NCBI RefSeq assembly: GCF_014635025.1
Contig: NZ_BMCE01000001.1
Location: forward strand, 248,001-312,000
Direction: 5' to 3'
Length of the DNA stretch: 64,000 nucleotides
DNA from: Fictibacillus barbaricus
GTDB taxonomy: Bacteria > Bacillota > Bacilli > Bacillales > Fictibacillaceae
Within the stretch, counting starts at the first letter, position 1; every line of letters starts with the position of its first letter. The notes under the pieces are model-generated. The model worked only from the letters and a program-made list of their open reading frames with translations, ran no database searches and was not told the origin of the DNA. Both the position numbers and the translations under genes were made by a program. This document shows, in pieces, positions 8,585-19,254 of this stretch.

Positions 8585-9331
8585 ATGAAAAAATGGACAA
8601 TGACGATTACAGCGATTTTGCTTTTAGTTATGATTACATCCGGATATGCCAAAACAGACGAAAAAACGAATGAAGTATCACATATAATAAACGTTTTAAC
8701 GGAGAATGGTGCGAAACCTGATAAATGGACGATGTATTTTCGTGGCCAAATAGGTTTTACATCTAAAGGACTAGGGTATTTAAAACAAGCAGAAGAGCTT
8801 AAGAGTGATTATCCTGCATTTAGCTGGGCGGTAGGAAAAGATGAAGCCGGACATTACAAAATGACCGGACTGTTTGAACGTAATGATATTGGCATTACTG
8901 AGAAAATCACCATCGTTACATACCCCCAAAAAGAGCAAACTGCATCGTATTTTATTTATGCGGTTGAAGGACTTGTAAATACAAATCAAAACTGGAAAGA
9001 AATCCAGGACTTGATCGATAACCGTATTCAAGAGTCGGTAGGCGGAAATCCCAAAATTTTCTCTTGTGTTACCGGTACATACGGTGATAAAATGGTGCTT
9101 GATTTGTATTCGCAAGCAAATGAATTGGTAAATGCCTTTTCTGGTGTTTCTGTAGAGGAACTAAAAGAAGAGACGTTTGTGTCGCTTTCTGCATATACTG
9201 AGCAGTGGGAACAAGCGATTTATACCGGTCATCAACATAAAATGAATCTTCAGGTTGCATTGCGAACTGAAGGATTGGGCAGTGAAACTACTGTTACAAT
9301 TGGCACACCAATAATTACGTCTGAATATTAA
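8585..9331 (+). CDS. ywmB: YwmB family secreted or membrane-anchored protein
   Basis: A protein of about 248 residues with a typical N-terminal signal sequence (MKKWTMTITAILLLVMITSGYAK). The body resembles YwmB, a TATA-box-binding-fold-like protein of unknown role that lies just before murA and spoIID in Bacillus. The start is uncertain: an in-frame ATG at 8573 gives four extra residues, but 8585 places the basic residues of the signal peptide at the N-terminus. murA begins 30 bases downstream. Confidence 0.8.
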   Translation: MKKWTMTITAILLLVMITSGYAKTDEKTNEVSHIINVLTENGAKPDKWTMYFRGQIGFTSKGLGYLKQAEELKSDYPAFSWAVGKDEAGHYKMTGLFERNDIGITEKITIVTYPQKEQTASYFIYAVEGLVNTNQNWKEIQDLIDNRIQESVGGNPKIFSCVTGTYGDKMVLDLYSQANELVNAFSGVSVEELKEETFVSLSAYTEQWEQAIYTGHQHKMNLQVALRTEGLGSETTVTIGTPIITSEY

Positions 9332-9361
9332 TATACAAATTGGACGCGGAGGGGAATATCG

Positions 9362-10672
9362 TTGGAAAAAATCATTGTCCGTGGTGGTAGGCGGTTAGAA
9401 GGCTCTGTTCGAGTTGAAGGAGCTAAAAATGCCGTACTTCCTGTCATCGCAGCATCCATTTTAGCCAGTAAGGGAGCGAGCACGATTAAAGACGTGCCGA
9501 GTCTCGCTGATGTGTTTACGATAAACGAAGTATTACGTTATTTAAATATTGAGGTAGCATTTGAAAACGGCCAGATTCATGTAGATGCTACGAATGAATT
9601 AAAAACAGAAGCACCATTTGAATATGTTCGTAAGATGAGAGCATCCTTCCTTGTAATGGGACCATTGCTTGCTCGTGTTGGACTATCTCGTATTGCTCTT
9701 CCTGGAGGATGTGCAATCGGATCACGTCCGATCGACCAGCATCTAAAAGGATTTGAAGCAATGGGAGCATCAGTTAAAATCGGCAACGGTTTTATTGAAG
9801 CTAAGATTGATGGCCGCCTGCAAGGTGCCAAGATCTATTTGGACTTCCCAAGTGTAGGTGCTACTGAGAACATCATGATGGCTGCAACACTTGCTGAAGG
9901 TACAACAATCATTGAGAATGCTGCAAAAGAACCTGAAATCGTATGTCTAGCTAACTACTTGAATGCAATGGGTGCTACGGTAATCGGTGCTGGAACAGGC
10001 ACGATTCGTATTGTCGGTGTCGAAGAACTTGCTGGGGCTGAGCACACAGTAATTGCTGACCGTATTGAAGCAGGAACGTACATGGTAGCAGCTGCTATCA
10101 CAGAAGGCGACGTATTGATCGAAAATGCAATCGCTGAACACCTGCGTCCTTTGATCGCAAAAATGGAAGAGATGGGTGTACACATTCAAGAAGAAAGTAA
10201 CGGGCTGCGTGTTCGTGGACCTCGTGAGTTAAAGCCTGTTGATATTAAAACAATGCCTCACCCAGGATTCCCGACTGATCTTCAGTCACAGATGATGGCA
10301 TTATTGCTTCGTGCAAACGGAACTTCTGTAATTACAGAAACTGTATTCGAAAACCGCTTTATGCATGTAGAAGAATTCCGCCGCATGAATGGTGATATTA
10401 AAATTGAAGGCCGTTCTTCTGTAATCAACGGACCTGTAAATCTGCAAGGTGCTGAGGTTGCTTCAACTGACCTTCGCGCAGGCGCAGCTTTGGTACTTGC
10501 TGGGCTTGTTGCCGAAGGGTATACACGTGTAACCGAACTAAAACATATCGATCGTGGATACGTTGATTTTACTGGAAAACTAGCCGCTTTAGGTGCTGAC
10601 ATCGAGCGTGTAAATGAAGATGTGAAAACAACACCTGCCAATGAGCAATCATTAAAAAGTAATTTAGCATAA
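9362..10672 (+). CDS. murA: UDP-N-acetylglucosamine 1-carboxyvinyltransferase
   Basis: A 436-residue enzyme that transfers enolpyruvate from PEP to UDP-GlcNAc, the first committed step of peptidoglycan synthesis in the cytoplasm. Seen: [13 protein letters not shown] near the N-terminus, and the catalytic Cys at about residue 117 in [19 protein letters not shown], the residue blocked by fosfomycin. The start is TTG at 9362 behind GGAGGGG. Bacillus has two paralogues; context after ywmB fits murAA. A strong terminator follows. Confidence 0.97.
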   Translation: MEKIIVRGGRRLEGSVRVEGAKNAVLPVIAASILASKGASTIKDVPSLADVFTINEVLRYLNIEVAFENGQIHVDATNELKTEAPFEYVRKMRASFLVMGPLLARVGLSRIALPGGCAIGSRPIDQHLKGFEAMGASVKIGNGFIEAKIDGRLQGAKIYLDFPSVGATENIMMAATLAEGTTIIENAAKEPEIVCLANYLNAMGATVIGAGTGTIRIVGVEELAGAEHTVIADRIEAGTYMVAAAITEGDVLIENAIAEHLRPLIAKMEEMGVHIQEESNGLRVRGPRELKPVDIKTMPHPGFPTDLQSQMMALLLRANGTSVITETVFENRFMHVEEFRRMNGDIKIEGRSSVINGPVNLQGAEVASTDLRAGAALVLAGLVAEGYTRVTELKHIDRGYVDFTGKLAALGADIERVNEDVKTTPANEQSLKSNLA

Positions 10673-10681
10673 TTAATACCG

Positions 10682-10710
10682 AAGAACCCTCGAATAGAGG
10701 GTTCTTTTTA
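10682..10710 (+). terminator. Terminator after murA
   Basis: AAGAACCCTC (10682-10691), a five-base loop and GAGGGTTCTT (10697-10706), followed by TTTT. Confidence 0.9.
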
Positions 10711-10802
10711 TGTTAATAGCAAAAATGGTTTATGCAGCATGACGTTCGGGAATTCTATAACTAAGTAATTATATTTATTTTCTTTGAAAGGGTGTCGAAC
10801 TC

Positions 10803-10949
10803 ATGCTTTGGACGATTATCGTCATTTTATTAGCATTATGGCTCTTAGGTTTCCTTTTTGACGTTGCAGGCGGAATCATCCACATCCTATTGATCATCGC
10901 TGCAGTCGTTTTTGTTTTAAACTTCATTCGAGGCAGAAAAGGAAAATAG
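10803..10949 (+). CDS. Small hydrophobic membrane protein (lmo0937-like)
   Basis: A 48-residue protein, MLWTIIVILLALWLLGFLFD through a Gly-rich linker to a second hydrophobic segment and a basic tail GRKGK. This is the pattern of the lmo0937 family of tiny two-helix membrane proteins found in many Firmicutes and often linked to stress responses; the function is unknown. It has a GAAAGGGTG ribosome site and its own terminator at 10956-10988, so it is a monocistronic gene. Confidence 0.8.
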   Translation: MLWTIIVILLALWLLGFLFDVAGGIIHILLIIAAVVFVLNFIRGRKGK

Positions 10950-10955
10950 CTGAAG

Positions 10956-10989
10956 AAAAAAGCTGGCTGATTAGCCGGCTTTTTTTTTT
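10956..10989 (+). terminator. Terminator after the small membrane protein
   Basis: AAAAAGCTGGCT, loop GATT, AGCCGGCT and a run of ten T. The following 250 bases up to the protease gene hold no gene, only AT-rich DNA and the protease promoter. Confidence 0.9.
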
Positions 10990-11181
10990 GCTTTTTTACG
11001 TGTAAATGTGTACGAGTGGCTTTGTCGAAAATTGTGATTTTCAGGATAAGCAATTGGTTTAAATTCCGAATACTTTTGTGGTATATAATCAAAAATTTTG
11101 TAGAAATTTTGGTGCAAAACACCCATTTTTTTGAAAATATGTTTTCATTTAGTACATTATAATCAAAATTTTTAAAATAGT

Positions 11182-11209
11182 TTGAAAATAAAATGAAAGG
11201 TGCTATTAT
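11182..11209 (+). promoter_or_regulatory. Probable SigA promoter of the neutral protease gene
   Basis: TTGAAA at 11182-11187 and TATTAT at 11204-11209 with a 16-base spacer, about 48 bases before the ATG. Other AT-rich hexamers lie nearby, so this is a best guess. Confidence 0.45.
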
Positions 11210-11250
11210 AAATCCACTGGCTTAAAATTCATGAAGTAAAGGGGATTTGA

Positions 11251-12927
<1,677 letters not shown>

Positions 12928-12938
12928 ATCAACAGGAG

Positions 12939-12976
12939 AAACCCCTGACCTTTTAAAAAGGAGATCAGGGGTTTTG
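12939..12976 (+). terminator. Terminator after the neutral protease gene
   Basis: AAACCCCTGA (12939-12948) pairs with TCAGGGGTTTT (12965-12975). Confidence 0.88.
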
Positions 12977-13090
12977 TTGTATGAATACAAATTTATTGAA
13001 ATGATTTTATCATTAGCCGATTATCCTTCATTTTTAATAAAAAGTTTTTCAGGCTTAAACCAGTTCTTTTTCCTTCTTAAAACATCCCCC

Positions 13091-13714
13091 CTACAATCCA
13101 TTCACAGCCATCTTTCCAAGCGGACCATTCTCATCAATAATATCTTGCAGTTCAAAGACCGAGACTGGAAACATCGGAAAACCATAGGCATAAGCCGTAA
13201 GTTCATATAGCTGAAAATAGATGACCAGTGCTTTATCAGCAACGTAGAAGTCCTGATTGGGCTGGATGGTTTTAAACGGCTCAAGCGTAACAATCTGCAA
13301 TGCTTTTATCTGTGCATTGATGATACGGTTCAAAACTTCTACATAATTGCTTCCTGGCTTGAATAAATCTTTTAACTGATACCTTCTGCCTGTCGAGAGG
13401 TCCCATGTCAGAGATTTAATATAAGTCATCCCGTGTGCAGCCATCGGCGTGTACGCATAATTTAAGAAGCCGATGCTTAAGATGTTTTGTTCATTCGTTT
13501 TTACGGCAAACTCCCCATACATGCTCGGCCGAGCCTCTGGATTCTGCATTTGTTGGAGCTGCTGATTGATCTGGATAATTTGCTGATTTACTTGCTGCTG
13601 AATTCTAGGGTTGATCTGGCCTTCTATCTGAGGATAATGAATCTTTATGTTGCCTGGGGCATACGTGAGTGTCCGCACCAAAACAGGCGGCTGAAAACTG
13701 TCCATGCTGTTCAC
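13091..13714 (-). CDS. DUF3298/DUF4163 domain protein (PdaC/RsiV N-terminal-like)
   Basis: A 207-residue protein with no clear signal peptide. Sequence features such as LTWDLSTGRRYQLKDLFKPG, IIN-containing helices and a C-terminal AYGFPMFPVSVFELQDIID fit the DUF3298 fold with an N-terminal DUF4163-like part. This fold occurs in the RsiV anti-sigma factor and in the deacetylase PdaC, where it binds ligands such as lysozyme; no enzymatic domain is fused here. A Gln-rich stretch lies at about residues 38-60. It is transcribed opposite to spoIID. Confidence 0.75.
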   Translation of the reverse strand: MNSMDSFQPPVLVRTLTYAPGNIKIHYPQIEGQINPRIQQQVNQQIIQINQQLQQMQNPEARPSMYGEFAVKTNEQNILSIGFLNYAYTPMAAHGMTYIKSLTWDLSTGRRYQLKDLFKPGSNYVEVLNRIINAQIKALQIVTLEPFKTIQPNQDFYVADKALVIYFQLYELTAYAYGFPMFPVSVFELQDIIDENGPLGKMAVNGL

Positions 13715-13903
13715 CCTTTCGCGCGATGATAATCTTTTACAATCTATGCGGATAACAGCATGTATCAGTCATTCCATATAAACTTGTAAACCAGCACATT
13801 CAAGAACGCATTTCAATTGTAAAAATGCTAGTTTTCGAGTTCTAAATCCTCGTTTTTTTGTATAAGTTGTATAGTAGAAAACAAAATAGGAGGGCATTGG
13901 AAC

Positions 13904-14944
13904 GTGAATGTAAATATTAAGCCGCTGATCTGGATTCTAGCTATTTTTGTCGCTATCATCGTCCTGCTTCCCACGATACTCGTACTACCATTTTCGTCAG
14001 CACCTCCTGATTGGAAAGAAGAGAAAGCAGCACGGCCATCTGAGAGAATGCTAGCTTTGGAAATCCCTCACTCCGATATCGTCGTTCCTGTTTTCCGAAA
14101 GTCCATGGATACGGTCGAAAACATCCCTTTAGAAGAGTATGTGGCTGGTGTGGTCGCCTCTGAAATGCCCGCAGACTTTGAACTTGAAGCCTTGAAGGCT
14201 CAGGCATTAACTGCGAGAACGTTCATTGTAAAAGCTCTATTGAACCGCGGGAAAGATGATAGTTTACCAGAAGGTGCTGTTGTGTCAGACACCGTTATGC
14301 ATCAAGTGTATAAAGGGAACGAAGAGCTTGAAACCCTTTGGGGAGACGATTTTAATAAAAAGATAGAAAAGGTCGTGAAGGCAGTTTCTGAAACCAAGGG
14401 TCAGATCTTAACATACGAAGGTGATCCTATTCAAGCGAGCTTCTTCTCCACGAGCAATGGGTTTACTGTAAACTCTGAAGACTATTGGAAAAACAAGTAT
14501 CCTTATTTAAGAAGTGTGGAAAGTCCATGGGATAAAAAAGAATCTCCAAAATACATGGAAACCGTTCAGTTGCCGGTCAGTACAGTAGAACAAAAGTTAG
14601 GTGTATCTATTACGAAGGACGGCAAGGTTGGTAAAGTCGTTGAAACGACGAGCGGGAAACGGATCGGTACGTTCAAGATCGGGAAAAAAGAGTTTACCGG
14701 AAAAGAGATACGCGAAAAGTTGGAGCTGCGTTCAACAGATTTTCAGATGGAGAAGAAGGGAAAACAGATCACAATCACAACAAAAGGCTACGGACATGGA
14801 GTAGGGCTAAGCCAGTACGGAGCGAACGGAATGGCGAAAGAAGGCAAGTCCTATAAGGAGATCGTAAACCATTATTACAAAGGAATTGAAATCACAGATT
14901 ACAAGCCGATCGCTGATAAAGGGCTGGCATATCAGCCTAAATAA
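13904..14944 (+). CDS. spoIID: Stage II sporulation protein D
   Basis: A 346-residue, single-pass membrane protein made in the mother cell, a lytic transglycosylase that degrades septal peptidoglycan during forespore engulfment with SpoIIM and SpoIIP. N-terminal helix at about 7-29; then the SpoIID/LytB core, including EEYVAGVVASEMPADFELEA with a candidate catalytic Glu, LKAQALTARTF, and GYGHGVGLSQYGANGMAKEG near the C-terminus. The start is GTG at 13904 behind GGAGGG. It is followed by a perfect palindrome and a terminator. Confidence 0.96.
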   Translation: MNVNIKPLIWILAIFVAIIVLLPTILVLPFSSAPPDWKEEKAARPSERMLALEIPHSDIVVPVFRKSMDTVENIPLEEYVAGVVASEMPADFELEALKAQALTARTFIVKALLNRGKDDSLPEGAVVSDTVMHQVYKGNEELETLWGDDFNKKIEKVVKAVSETKGQILTYEGDPIQASFFSTSNGFTVNSEDYWKNKYPYLRSVESPWDKKESPKYMETVQLPVSTVEQKLGVSITKDGKVGKVVETTSGKRIGTFKIGKKEFTGKEIREKLELRSTDFQMEKKGKQITITTKGYGHGVGLSQYGANGMAKEGKSYKEIVNHYYKGIEITDYKPIADKGLAYQPK

Positions 14945-14950
14945 TATTGT

Positions 14951-14978
14951 AGGGGGTCTGTCCCGGGACAGACCCCCT
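14951..14978 (+). repeat. REP element R1: perfect 28-bp palindrome of two REP units
   Basis: AGGGGGTCTGTCCC is followed directly by its exact reverse complement GGGACAGACCCCCT; flanking ATTG and CAAT extend the symmetry with one mismatch. It corresponds to two GGGGACAGACCCC-type units joined head to head. It starts six bases after the spoIID stop and precedes the hairpin at 14991. Confidence 0.9.
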
Positions 14979-14990
14979 GCAATTTAGTTC

Positions 14991-15025
14991 AACCGCATTA
15001 TGCCATAAGGCATGGTGCGGTTTTT
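14991..15025 (+). terminator. Terminator of spoIID
   Basis: AACCGCATTATGCC, loop ATAA, GGCATGGTGCGGTT and TTT, just downstream of the REP palindrome. Confidence 0.85.
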
Positions 15026-15066
15026 AGCATTGTCGAAAAAAACTTCTTAAAAAATTTTGCACTAAA

Positions 15067-15095
15067 GTATATATTTTCAGAATTCTGTTCAAACT
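15067..15095 (+). promoter_or_regulatory. SigF-type promoter of spoIIQ
   Basis: GTATA at 15067-15071, a 15-base spacer and GTTCAAACT at 15087-15095. The SigF consensus as I recall it is GYATA-N15-GGNNANAHT, so one position differs. spoIIQ is a forespore SigF gene in B. subtilis. Confidence 0.65.
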
Positions 15096-15115
15096 TGTTG
15101 CTGAGGTGATAAAAA

Positions 15116-16075
15116 ATGAAAGAAGAAGAAAAACAATCCAAAAAAACAGTACCGATGAAAGGTAAGAGTGCTATGAAAAAACGTTGGGTATATCCTGCAG
15201 TTTATCTTAGTTTTGCAGCAGTCATTTTAACATCTGTTCTATGGTATCAAAACGATGCGAAAAACACGGAGAATAATAATACTCCAGATAGCGCGTTAGA
15301 AGACGATGGAGCAGCAGTACCAGTATCACTGTCAAAAGAAGTATTCCAAATGCCAGTCGCTGACCCTGAAGCCATTGAAGTTGTAAAAGATTACTTTAGT
15401 TCTGATGCAACAGCTCAAGAGCAAGAAGCAGCACTTGTATTCTATAACAATATCTACTACCAAAATCGTGGAATCGATCTAGCAACGAATGATAACAAAT
15501 CATTTGATGTAACAGCAGCATTAAGCGGAAACGTTGTAAAAGTTGCAAAAGACCCTGCACTTGGATTTGTAGTAGAAGTTGAGCATGACAAAGGTGTTGT
15601 AACACACTATTCTTCATTAGCCTCAGTATCTGTAAAGCAAGGTGACCAAGTGAAACAGGGCGCCGTTCTTGGACAAGCTGGTGAAAATGCATACGATAAG
15701 GATGCGAAAATTCACGCACACTTTGAAGTCCGTAAAGACGGTGAAGCAGTAGACCCAGTTATGGCTTGGGATCAATCAGTCGCACAGCTTGCATCATCCG
15801 TTGAAGATTCTCGTAAAGAGATGAAGAAAGCGGAAGAGAAAAAAGCAGCTGAAGAAAAGAAGGCAGCAGAAGAGCAAAAACCTGGTAAAGAAGAACAGCC
15901 GGCAGCTCCAAAGTCTGACGATAAAGGCGGCAAGGATACAAAAGGTACGAAAGACACCAAAGATGGAAGAGACCAGAATGGTGAACAAGAATCATCCACT
16001 GAATCTGCAGAAGACACAAATGCTCCAGCAGAATCTGATGAAACATCAACAGATGATTCTGGTGCTAACGAATAA
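15116..16075 (+). CDS. spoIIQ: Stage II sporulation protein Q (M23-like)
   Basis: A 319-residue forespore membrane protein that pairs with SpoIIIAH across the intermembrane space during engulfment, forming the channel/feeding-tube complex. It has a basic N-terminus, one helix (about 24-41), and a degenerate LytM/M23 domain (about 110-225). In the first metal motif the usual HxGxD reads NRGIDLA, so a ligand His is replaced, while HAHFEV is kept; this resembles the inactive B. subtilis domain. The C-terminal third is charged low-complexity sequence (AEEKKAAEE repeats, then acidic). Confidence 0.95.
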   Translation: MKEEEKQSKKTVPMKGKSAMKKRWVYPAVYLSFAAVILTSVLWYQNDAKNTENNNTPDSALEDDGAAVPVSLSKEVFQMPVADPEAIEVVKDYFSSDATAQEQEAALVFYNNIYYQNRGIDLATNDNKSFDVTAALSGNVVKVAKDPALGFVVEVEHDKGVVTHYSSLASVSVKQGDQVKQGAVLGQAGENAYDKDAKIHAHFEVRKDGEAVDPVMAWDQSVAQLASSVEDSRKEMKKAEEKKAAEEKKAAEEQKPGKEEQPAAPKSDDKGGKDTKGTKDTKDGRDQNGEQESSTESAEDTNAPAESDETSTDDSGANE

Positions 16076-16086
16076 TTTTATACAGG

Positions 16087-16119
16087 AAGCTGTCTCAATA
16101 CTTGAGGCAGTTTTTTTTC
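16087..16119 (+). terminator. Terminator after spoIIQ
   Basis: AAGCTGTCTCAA, loop TAC, TTGAGGCAGTT followed by a T run; one mispaired position. Confidence 0.85.
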
Positions 16120-16136
16120 GTATGGTCGATGCTAAC

Positions 16137-16282
16137 TGCGTGAAAATCGATGCTTCGTGCGTGGAAATGGTCCCCGAGTGCGCGGAAATAGTTAGCAGCT
16201 GTGCGGAAAAGATGTTTAACTGCGTGAAAACAAATGAAAAGTGCGCGAACACGTAATAAATATAAAAACACGTACCGTAAAA
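16137..16282 (+). repeat. 21-bp-period tandem array, core TGCGYGGAAA (6 units) with conserved end
   Basis: Cores begin at 16137, 16158, 16179, 16200, 16221 and 16242, an exact 21-base period. The last unit reads TGCGCGAACACGTAATAA and is followed by AACACGTACCGTAAAA at 16267-16282. The same last unit and tail occur at 30477-30517 and, diverged and reversed, at 25205-25240. The array lies between the spoIIQ terminator and spoIIID. The rest of that gap (16283-16570) has no recognisable gene. Confidence 0.9.
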
Positions 16283-16589
16283 TCAATAAATAGAACGTTC
16301 AGTGGTTTAATTTTCCATGCGTTTATGCAGGGTTTTTCACAAATATGGACATTTCCCCTTGTCCCAGTTGAGATTTAGGCATATAACGAAAACTTGGTTA
16401 ATAAGATGTTACAAAACCTACAATAATTCAATTGAGGGTGAGCGGTGAGAAATCGTACTATGGCTGCGGTGGAAAAAGGGGAATGGAAGCAATACTTATA
16501 AGCCGAAGATGACAACAAAACTTGTCACGTAGCTTGTTCATAGAAGTCTCTATCGCATCTCTCACATCCATTTTAGGGAGGCGAGTGGT

Positions 16590-16856
16590 GTGCACGATTA
16601 CATCAAAGAGCGAACCATCAAGATAGGACGGTATATCGTGGAGACAAGAAAAACAGTCCGCATGATCGCAAAAGAATTCGGGGTTTCCAAAAGCACGGTG
16701 CATAAAGACCTCACCGAGCGGCTGCCTGAAATTAATCCGGATCTTGCAAATAACGTAAAAGAAATCCTCGAATACCATAAGTCCATCCGCCACTTGAGAG
16801 GTGGAGAAGCGACGCGCGTAAAGTATAAAAAGGGCACAGAGGAAGTTGTTCAATAA
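16590..16856 (+). CDS. spoIIID: Stage III sporulation transcriptional regulator SpoIIID
   Basis: An 88-residue DNA-binding protein that activates or represses many SigE genes in the mother cell and helps switch on sigK. The helix-turn-helix is plain: TVRMIAKEFGVSKSTVHKDL (about residues 22-41), followed by the basic C-terminal helix EYHKSIRHLRGGEATRVKYK that contacts the minor groove. The start is GTG at 16590 behind GGGAGGCGAG. Its neighbours spoIIQ and mbl are as in B. subtilis. Confidence 0.97.
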   Translation: MHDYIKERTIKIGRYIVETRKTVRMIAKEFGVSKSTVHKDLTERLPEINPDLANNVKEILEYHKSIRHLRGGEATRVKYKKGTEEVVQ

Positions 16857-17052
16857 GTCTGCGATTAATAGGGATGGAACCTGACACTTAAAAGACATGA
16901 TGTACCGCATCGATTTAACGTCCAATAATTATTTTTTGACAATATTTAGCCTTGTTCGACAAACTTGTGATATAATGATAAATTGGATAGAACTTCGATT
17001 TTTTACTTAAAATGTCATTGTATCGTATGGATGTTAACAGGGAGGATATAAC

Positions 17053-18048
17053 ATGTTTTCAAGGGACGTTGGAATTGACCTTGGTACCGCTAATGTACTG
17101 ATTTATGTAAAAGGAAAAGGAATTGTGCTCGATGAGCCATCAGTTGTTGCCATCGACACGAATACCGGAAAAGCACTCGCTGTAGGAGAAGAAGCCCGCC
17201 GTATGGTAGGCCGTACACCTGGAAACATTGTGGCGATCCGTCCGCTTAAAGATGGCGTTATCGCTGACTTTGAAGTAACAGAACAAATGCTTAAACACTT
17301 TATAAATAAAATAAAAGTGAAAGGCATTTTTGCAAAGCCCAGAATTTTGATCTGTACCCCAACGAACATTACGTCCGTTGAACAAAAGGCCATTAAAGAA
17401 GCGGCGCAAAAGTGCGGTGCGAAGCAAATTTTTCTCGAAGAAGAGCCGAAAGTGGCTGCAATTGGGGCGGGGATGGATATCTTCCAGCCAAGCGGCAATA
17501 TGGTTGTTGACATCGGTGGTGGAACAACCGACATTGCAGTCTTGAGCATGGGTGATATCGTCACCTCCTCTTCTATTAAAATGGCAGGGGACAAGTTTGA
17601 TTCAGAGATCCTTCAATATATAAAGAAAGAGTATAAGCTGTTGATCGGGGAACGTACCGCTGAAAACATTAAATTGAACGTTGCGACAGTCTACGAGCGT
17701 AACGAAGAATTAGAGATCCGCGGCCGTGACATGGTATCAGGACTTCCTCGTACGATTACGGTTGGCTCTAAAGAGATTCAAAAAGCATTGATGGAGCCAG
17801 TTATGGTAATCGTTCAGGCTGCGAAAAGCGTGTTGGAGAAGACACCTCCTGAATTGTCTGCTGATATCATCGACCGCGGGATCATGCTGACAGGTGGAGG
17901 AGCCCTTCTTCACGGGATCGACCAGCTGTTTGCGGAGGAATTAAAAGTTCCTGTATTGATCGCTGAAGAACCGATGCGAGCTGTTGCTCAAGGAACAGGC
18001 TTGATGCTTGAGCATATGGATAAGATCGCTAAAAGAAAAATCTTTTAA
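17053..18048 (+). CDS. mbl: MreB-like cell-shape protein Mbl
   Basis: A 331-residue bacterial actin that polymerises beneath the membrane and guides cylindrical wall synthesis. The actin-fold nucleotide motifs are clear: DVGIDLGTANVLIYVKGKGI at the N-terminus, MVVDIGGGTTDIAVLSMGDI (about 151-170) and IMLTGGGALLHGIDQLFAEE (about 276-295). The position directly after spoIIID and before flhO identifies it as Mbl rather than MreB or MreBH. The ATG follows GGGAGGAT. A terminator follows at 18053. Confidence 0.96.
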   Translation: MFSRDVGIDLGTANVLIYVKGKGIVLDEPSVVAIDTNTGKALAVGEEARRMVGRTPGNIVAIRPLKDGVIADFEVTEQMLKHFINKIKVKGIFAKPRILICTPTNITSVEQKAIKEAAQKCGAKQIFLEEEPKVAAIGAGMDIFQPSGNMVVDIGGGTTDIAVLSMGDIVTSSSIKMAGDKFDSEILQYIKKEYKLLIGERTAENIKLNVATVYERNEELEIRGRDMVSGLPRTITVGSKEIQKALMEPVMVIVQAAKSVLEKTPPELSADIIDRGIMLTGGGALLHGIDQLFAEELKVPVLIAEEPMRAVAQGTGLMLEHMDKIAKRKIF

Positions 18049-18052
18049 TGAG

Positions 18053-18083
18053 AAAATGCCGCCCGGATGGGTGGCATTTTTTG
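18053..18083 (+). terminator. Terminator of mbl
   Basis: AAAATGCC pairs with GGCATTTT around the loop GCCCGGATGGGT, followed by more T. Confidence 0.88.
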
Positions 18084-18119
18084 TTTTGGGCAGCGATTCA
18101 GTAACTGCTATCAACAATG

Positions 18120-18210
18120 ATGTGATGTTGGTCTGTTTTTATGTGATGCTAGTGATTTTTTATGTGATAAACAGTCTTTTTTATGTGATGAGTCCTGATT
18201 TTTATGTGAT
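18120..18210 (-). repeat. 21-bp-period tandem array, core ATCACATAAAAA (5 units)
   Basis: On the plus strand ATGTGAT begins at 18120, 18141, 18162, 18183 and 18204, exactly 21 bases apart, usually preceded by TTTTT. Read on the minus strand the core is ATCACATAAAAA. It lies between the mbl terminator and the SigD-like promoter of flhO. Open frames across it encode only a seven-residue repeat and are not taken as genes. Confidence 0.9.
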
Positions 18211-18338
18211 TGATAGGTTCTACAGTGATGCTTCCCTTTTAAACGCTTACGGCCAACGGATTTGTAACCTAAACAAGAAGAAATCTGGTACAAATTCCTC
18301 ATTTTATAAAGGAATCCAGCAATTTTTCTGGAATTATA

Positions 18339-18365
18339 TTAAGAAATGTAAAAAACTGTCGATAG
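18339..18365 (+). promoter_or_regulatory. SigD-like promoter of flhO-flhP
   Basis: TTAA (18339-18342), a 15-base spacer, and GTCGATAG (18358-18365), against the SigD consensus TAAA-N15-GCCGATAT. It is 50 bases before the flhO start, and flagellar hook/rod genes are expected SigD targets. Confidence 0.55.
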
Positions 18366-18415
18366 TACGGATGAGACATTTTGTGTCCAGATTATATGTA
18401 CTGGAGGAATACTCC

Positions 18416-19243
18416 GTGTTAAGAGGCTTTTATAATGCTGCAGCCGGTATGCTTGCACAGCAACGCAAACAAGAAATTTTAACGAATAATATGGCCAATG
18501 CCAATACACCTGGATATAAAGCAGACAACGCGAGTCTGCGCACGTTTCCGACGATGCTTCTGCAGCATATGGGGGAGACCGAAATGAATGGCAATAAAGT
18601 TCCGAACAACCACCCGATAGGAATTCTTTCAACAGGGGTTTATGTTCAAGAAACTACTCCGAACTTCTTGCAAGGTGATCTCCGAGAGACGGGTATCAAA
18701 ACAGATGTAGCGTTATTGCAAGGACAAGTGCCAGTTGACCCGCAAACAGGAGCTCCCGGCGGACTCTTTTTCCGATTAAACGTGAATGGCGAAGAGCGTT
18801 TTACCCGAAACGGACATTTTTCTGTTGATGCAGAGGGTAATTTAGTAACACCGGAAGGCTTCTACGTTCTTGGAACAGACGGTAGCCCAATCACCGTAAC
18901 AAGCGATAATTTTACCGTTAATAAAGACGGTTCCGTTATCGATAATGGAACAGTAGCAGGCCAGATTGATGTTGCTTACATCGATAACCCTAACAATCTT
19001 GTAAAAGAAGGCTCTGGACTTTTTCGGTTAGAAGGTGGAGGGCAAGCGAATAGTGCGATTGGAAACCCAAATATTAGTTACAATCTGCAGCAAGGTTTTG
19101 TTGAGCGCTCAAACGTGAATACCGAACAGACGATGACGGAGATGCTGACGGCATACCGTGCGTTTGAAGCGAATCAAAAAGTACTTCAAGCATACGACCG
19201 TACGATGGAAAAAGCAGCAAATGAAATTGGCCGGATCGGCTAG
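18416..19243 (+). CDS. flhO: Flagellar hook-basal body rod protein FlhO
   Basis: A 275-residue flagellar rod protein of the FlgF/FlgG/FlgE family. The N-terminal signature LRGFYNAAAGMLAQQRKQEI then LTNNMANANTPGYKA is typical of axial proteins, and the C-terminal SNVNTEQTMTEMLTAYRAFE fits the family coiled coil. The start is GTG at 18416, four bases after CTGGAGGAATA; a longer frame reaching back to 18008 crosses the terminator and repeat array and is rejected. flhP follows after 11 bases. Confidence 0.93.
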   Translation: MLRGFYNAAAGMLAQQRKQEILTNNMANANTPGYKADNASLRTFPTMLLQHMGETEMNGNKVPNNHPIGILSTGVYVQETTPNFLQGDLRETGIKTDVALLQGQVPVDPQTGAPGGLFFRLNVNGEERFTRNGHFSVDAEGNLVTPEGFYVLGTDGSPITVTSDNFTVNKDGSVIDNGTVAGQIDVAYIDNPNNLVKEGSGLFRLEGGGQANSAIGNPNISYNLQQGFVERSNVNTEQTMTEMLTAYRAFEANQKVLQAYDRTMEKAANEIGRIG

Positions 19244-19254
19244 GGGGACCCGAT

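Noticed and set aside
16458-16925. A 155-residue minus-strand frame over spoIIID
   Set aside because: It covers the conserved spoIIID gene in antisense and shows no recognisable domain.
18111-18302. Minus-strand frame with a SHKK-type seven-residue repeat, and similar frames over 16046-16252, as repeat proteins
   Set aside because: A 21-bp repeat gives a seven-residue repeat in any open frame by arithmetic. There is no ribosome site, and sister arrays with a 20-bp period cannot encode such a peptide.
18008-18415. N-terminal extension of FlhO back to 18008
   Set aside because: It would begin inside mbl and translate the mbl terminator, a tandem array and the likely SigD promoter; the FlhO family starts at LRGFYNAA, and GTG at 18416 has a proper ribosome site.
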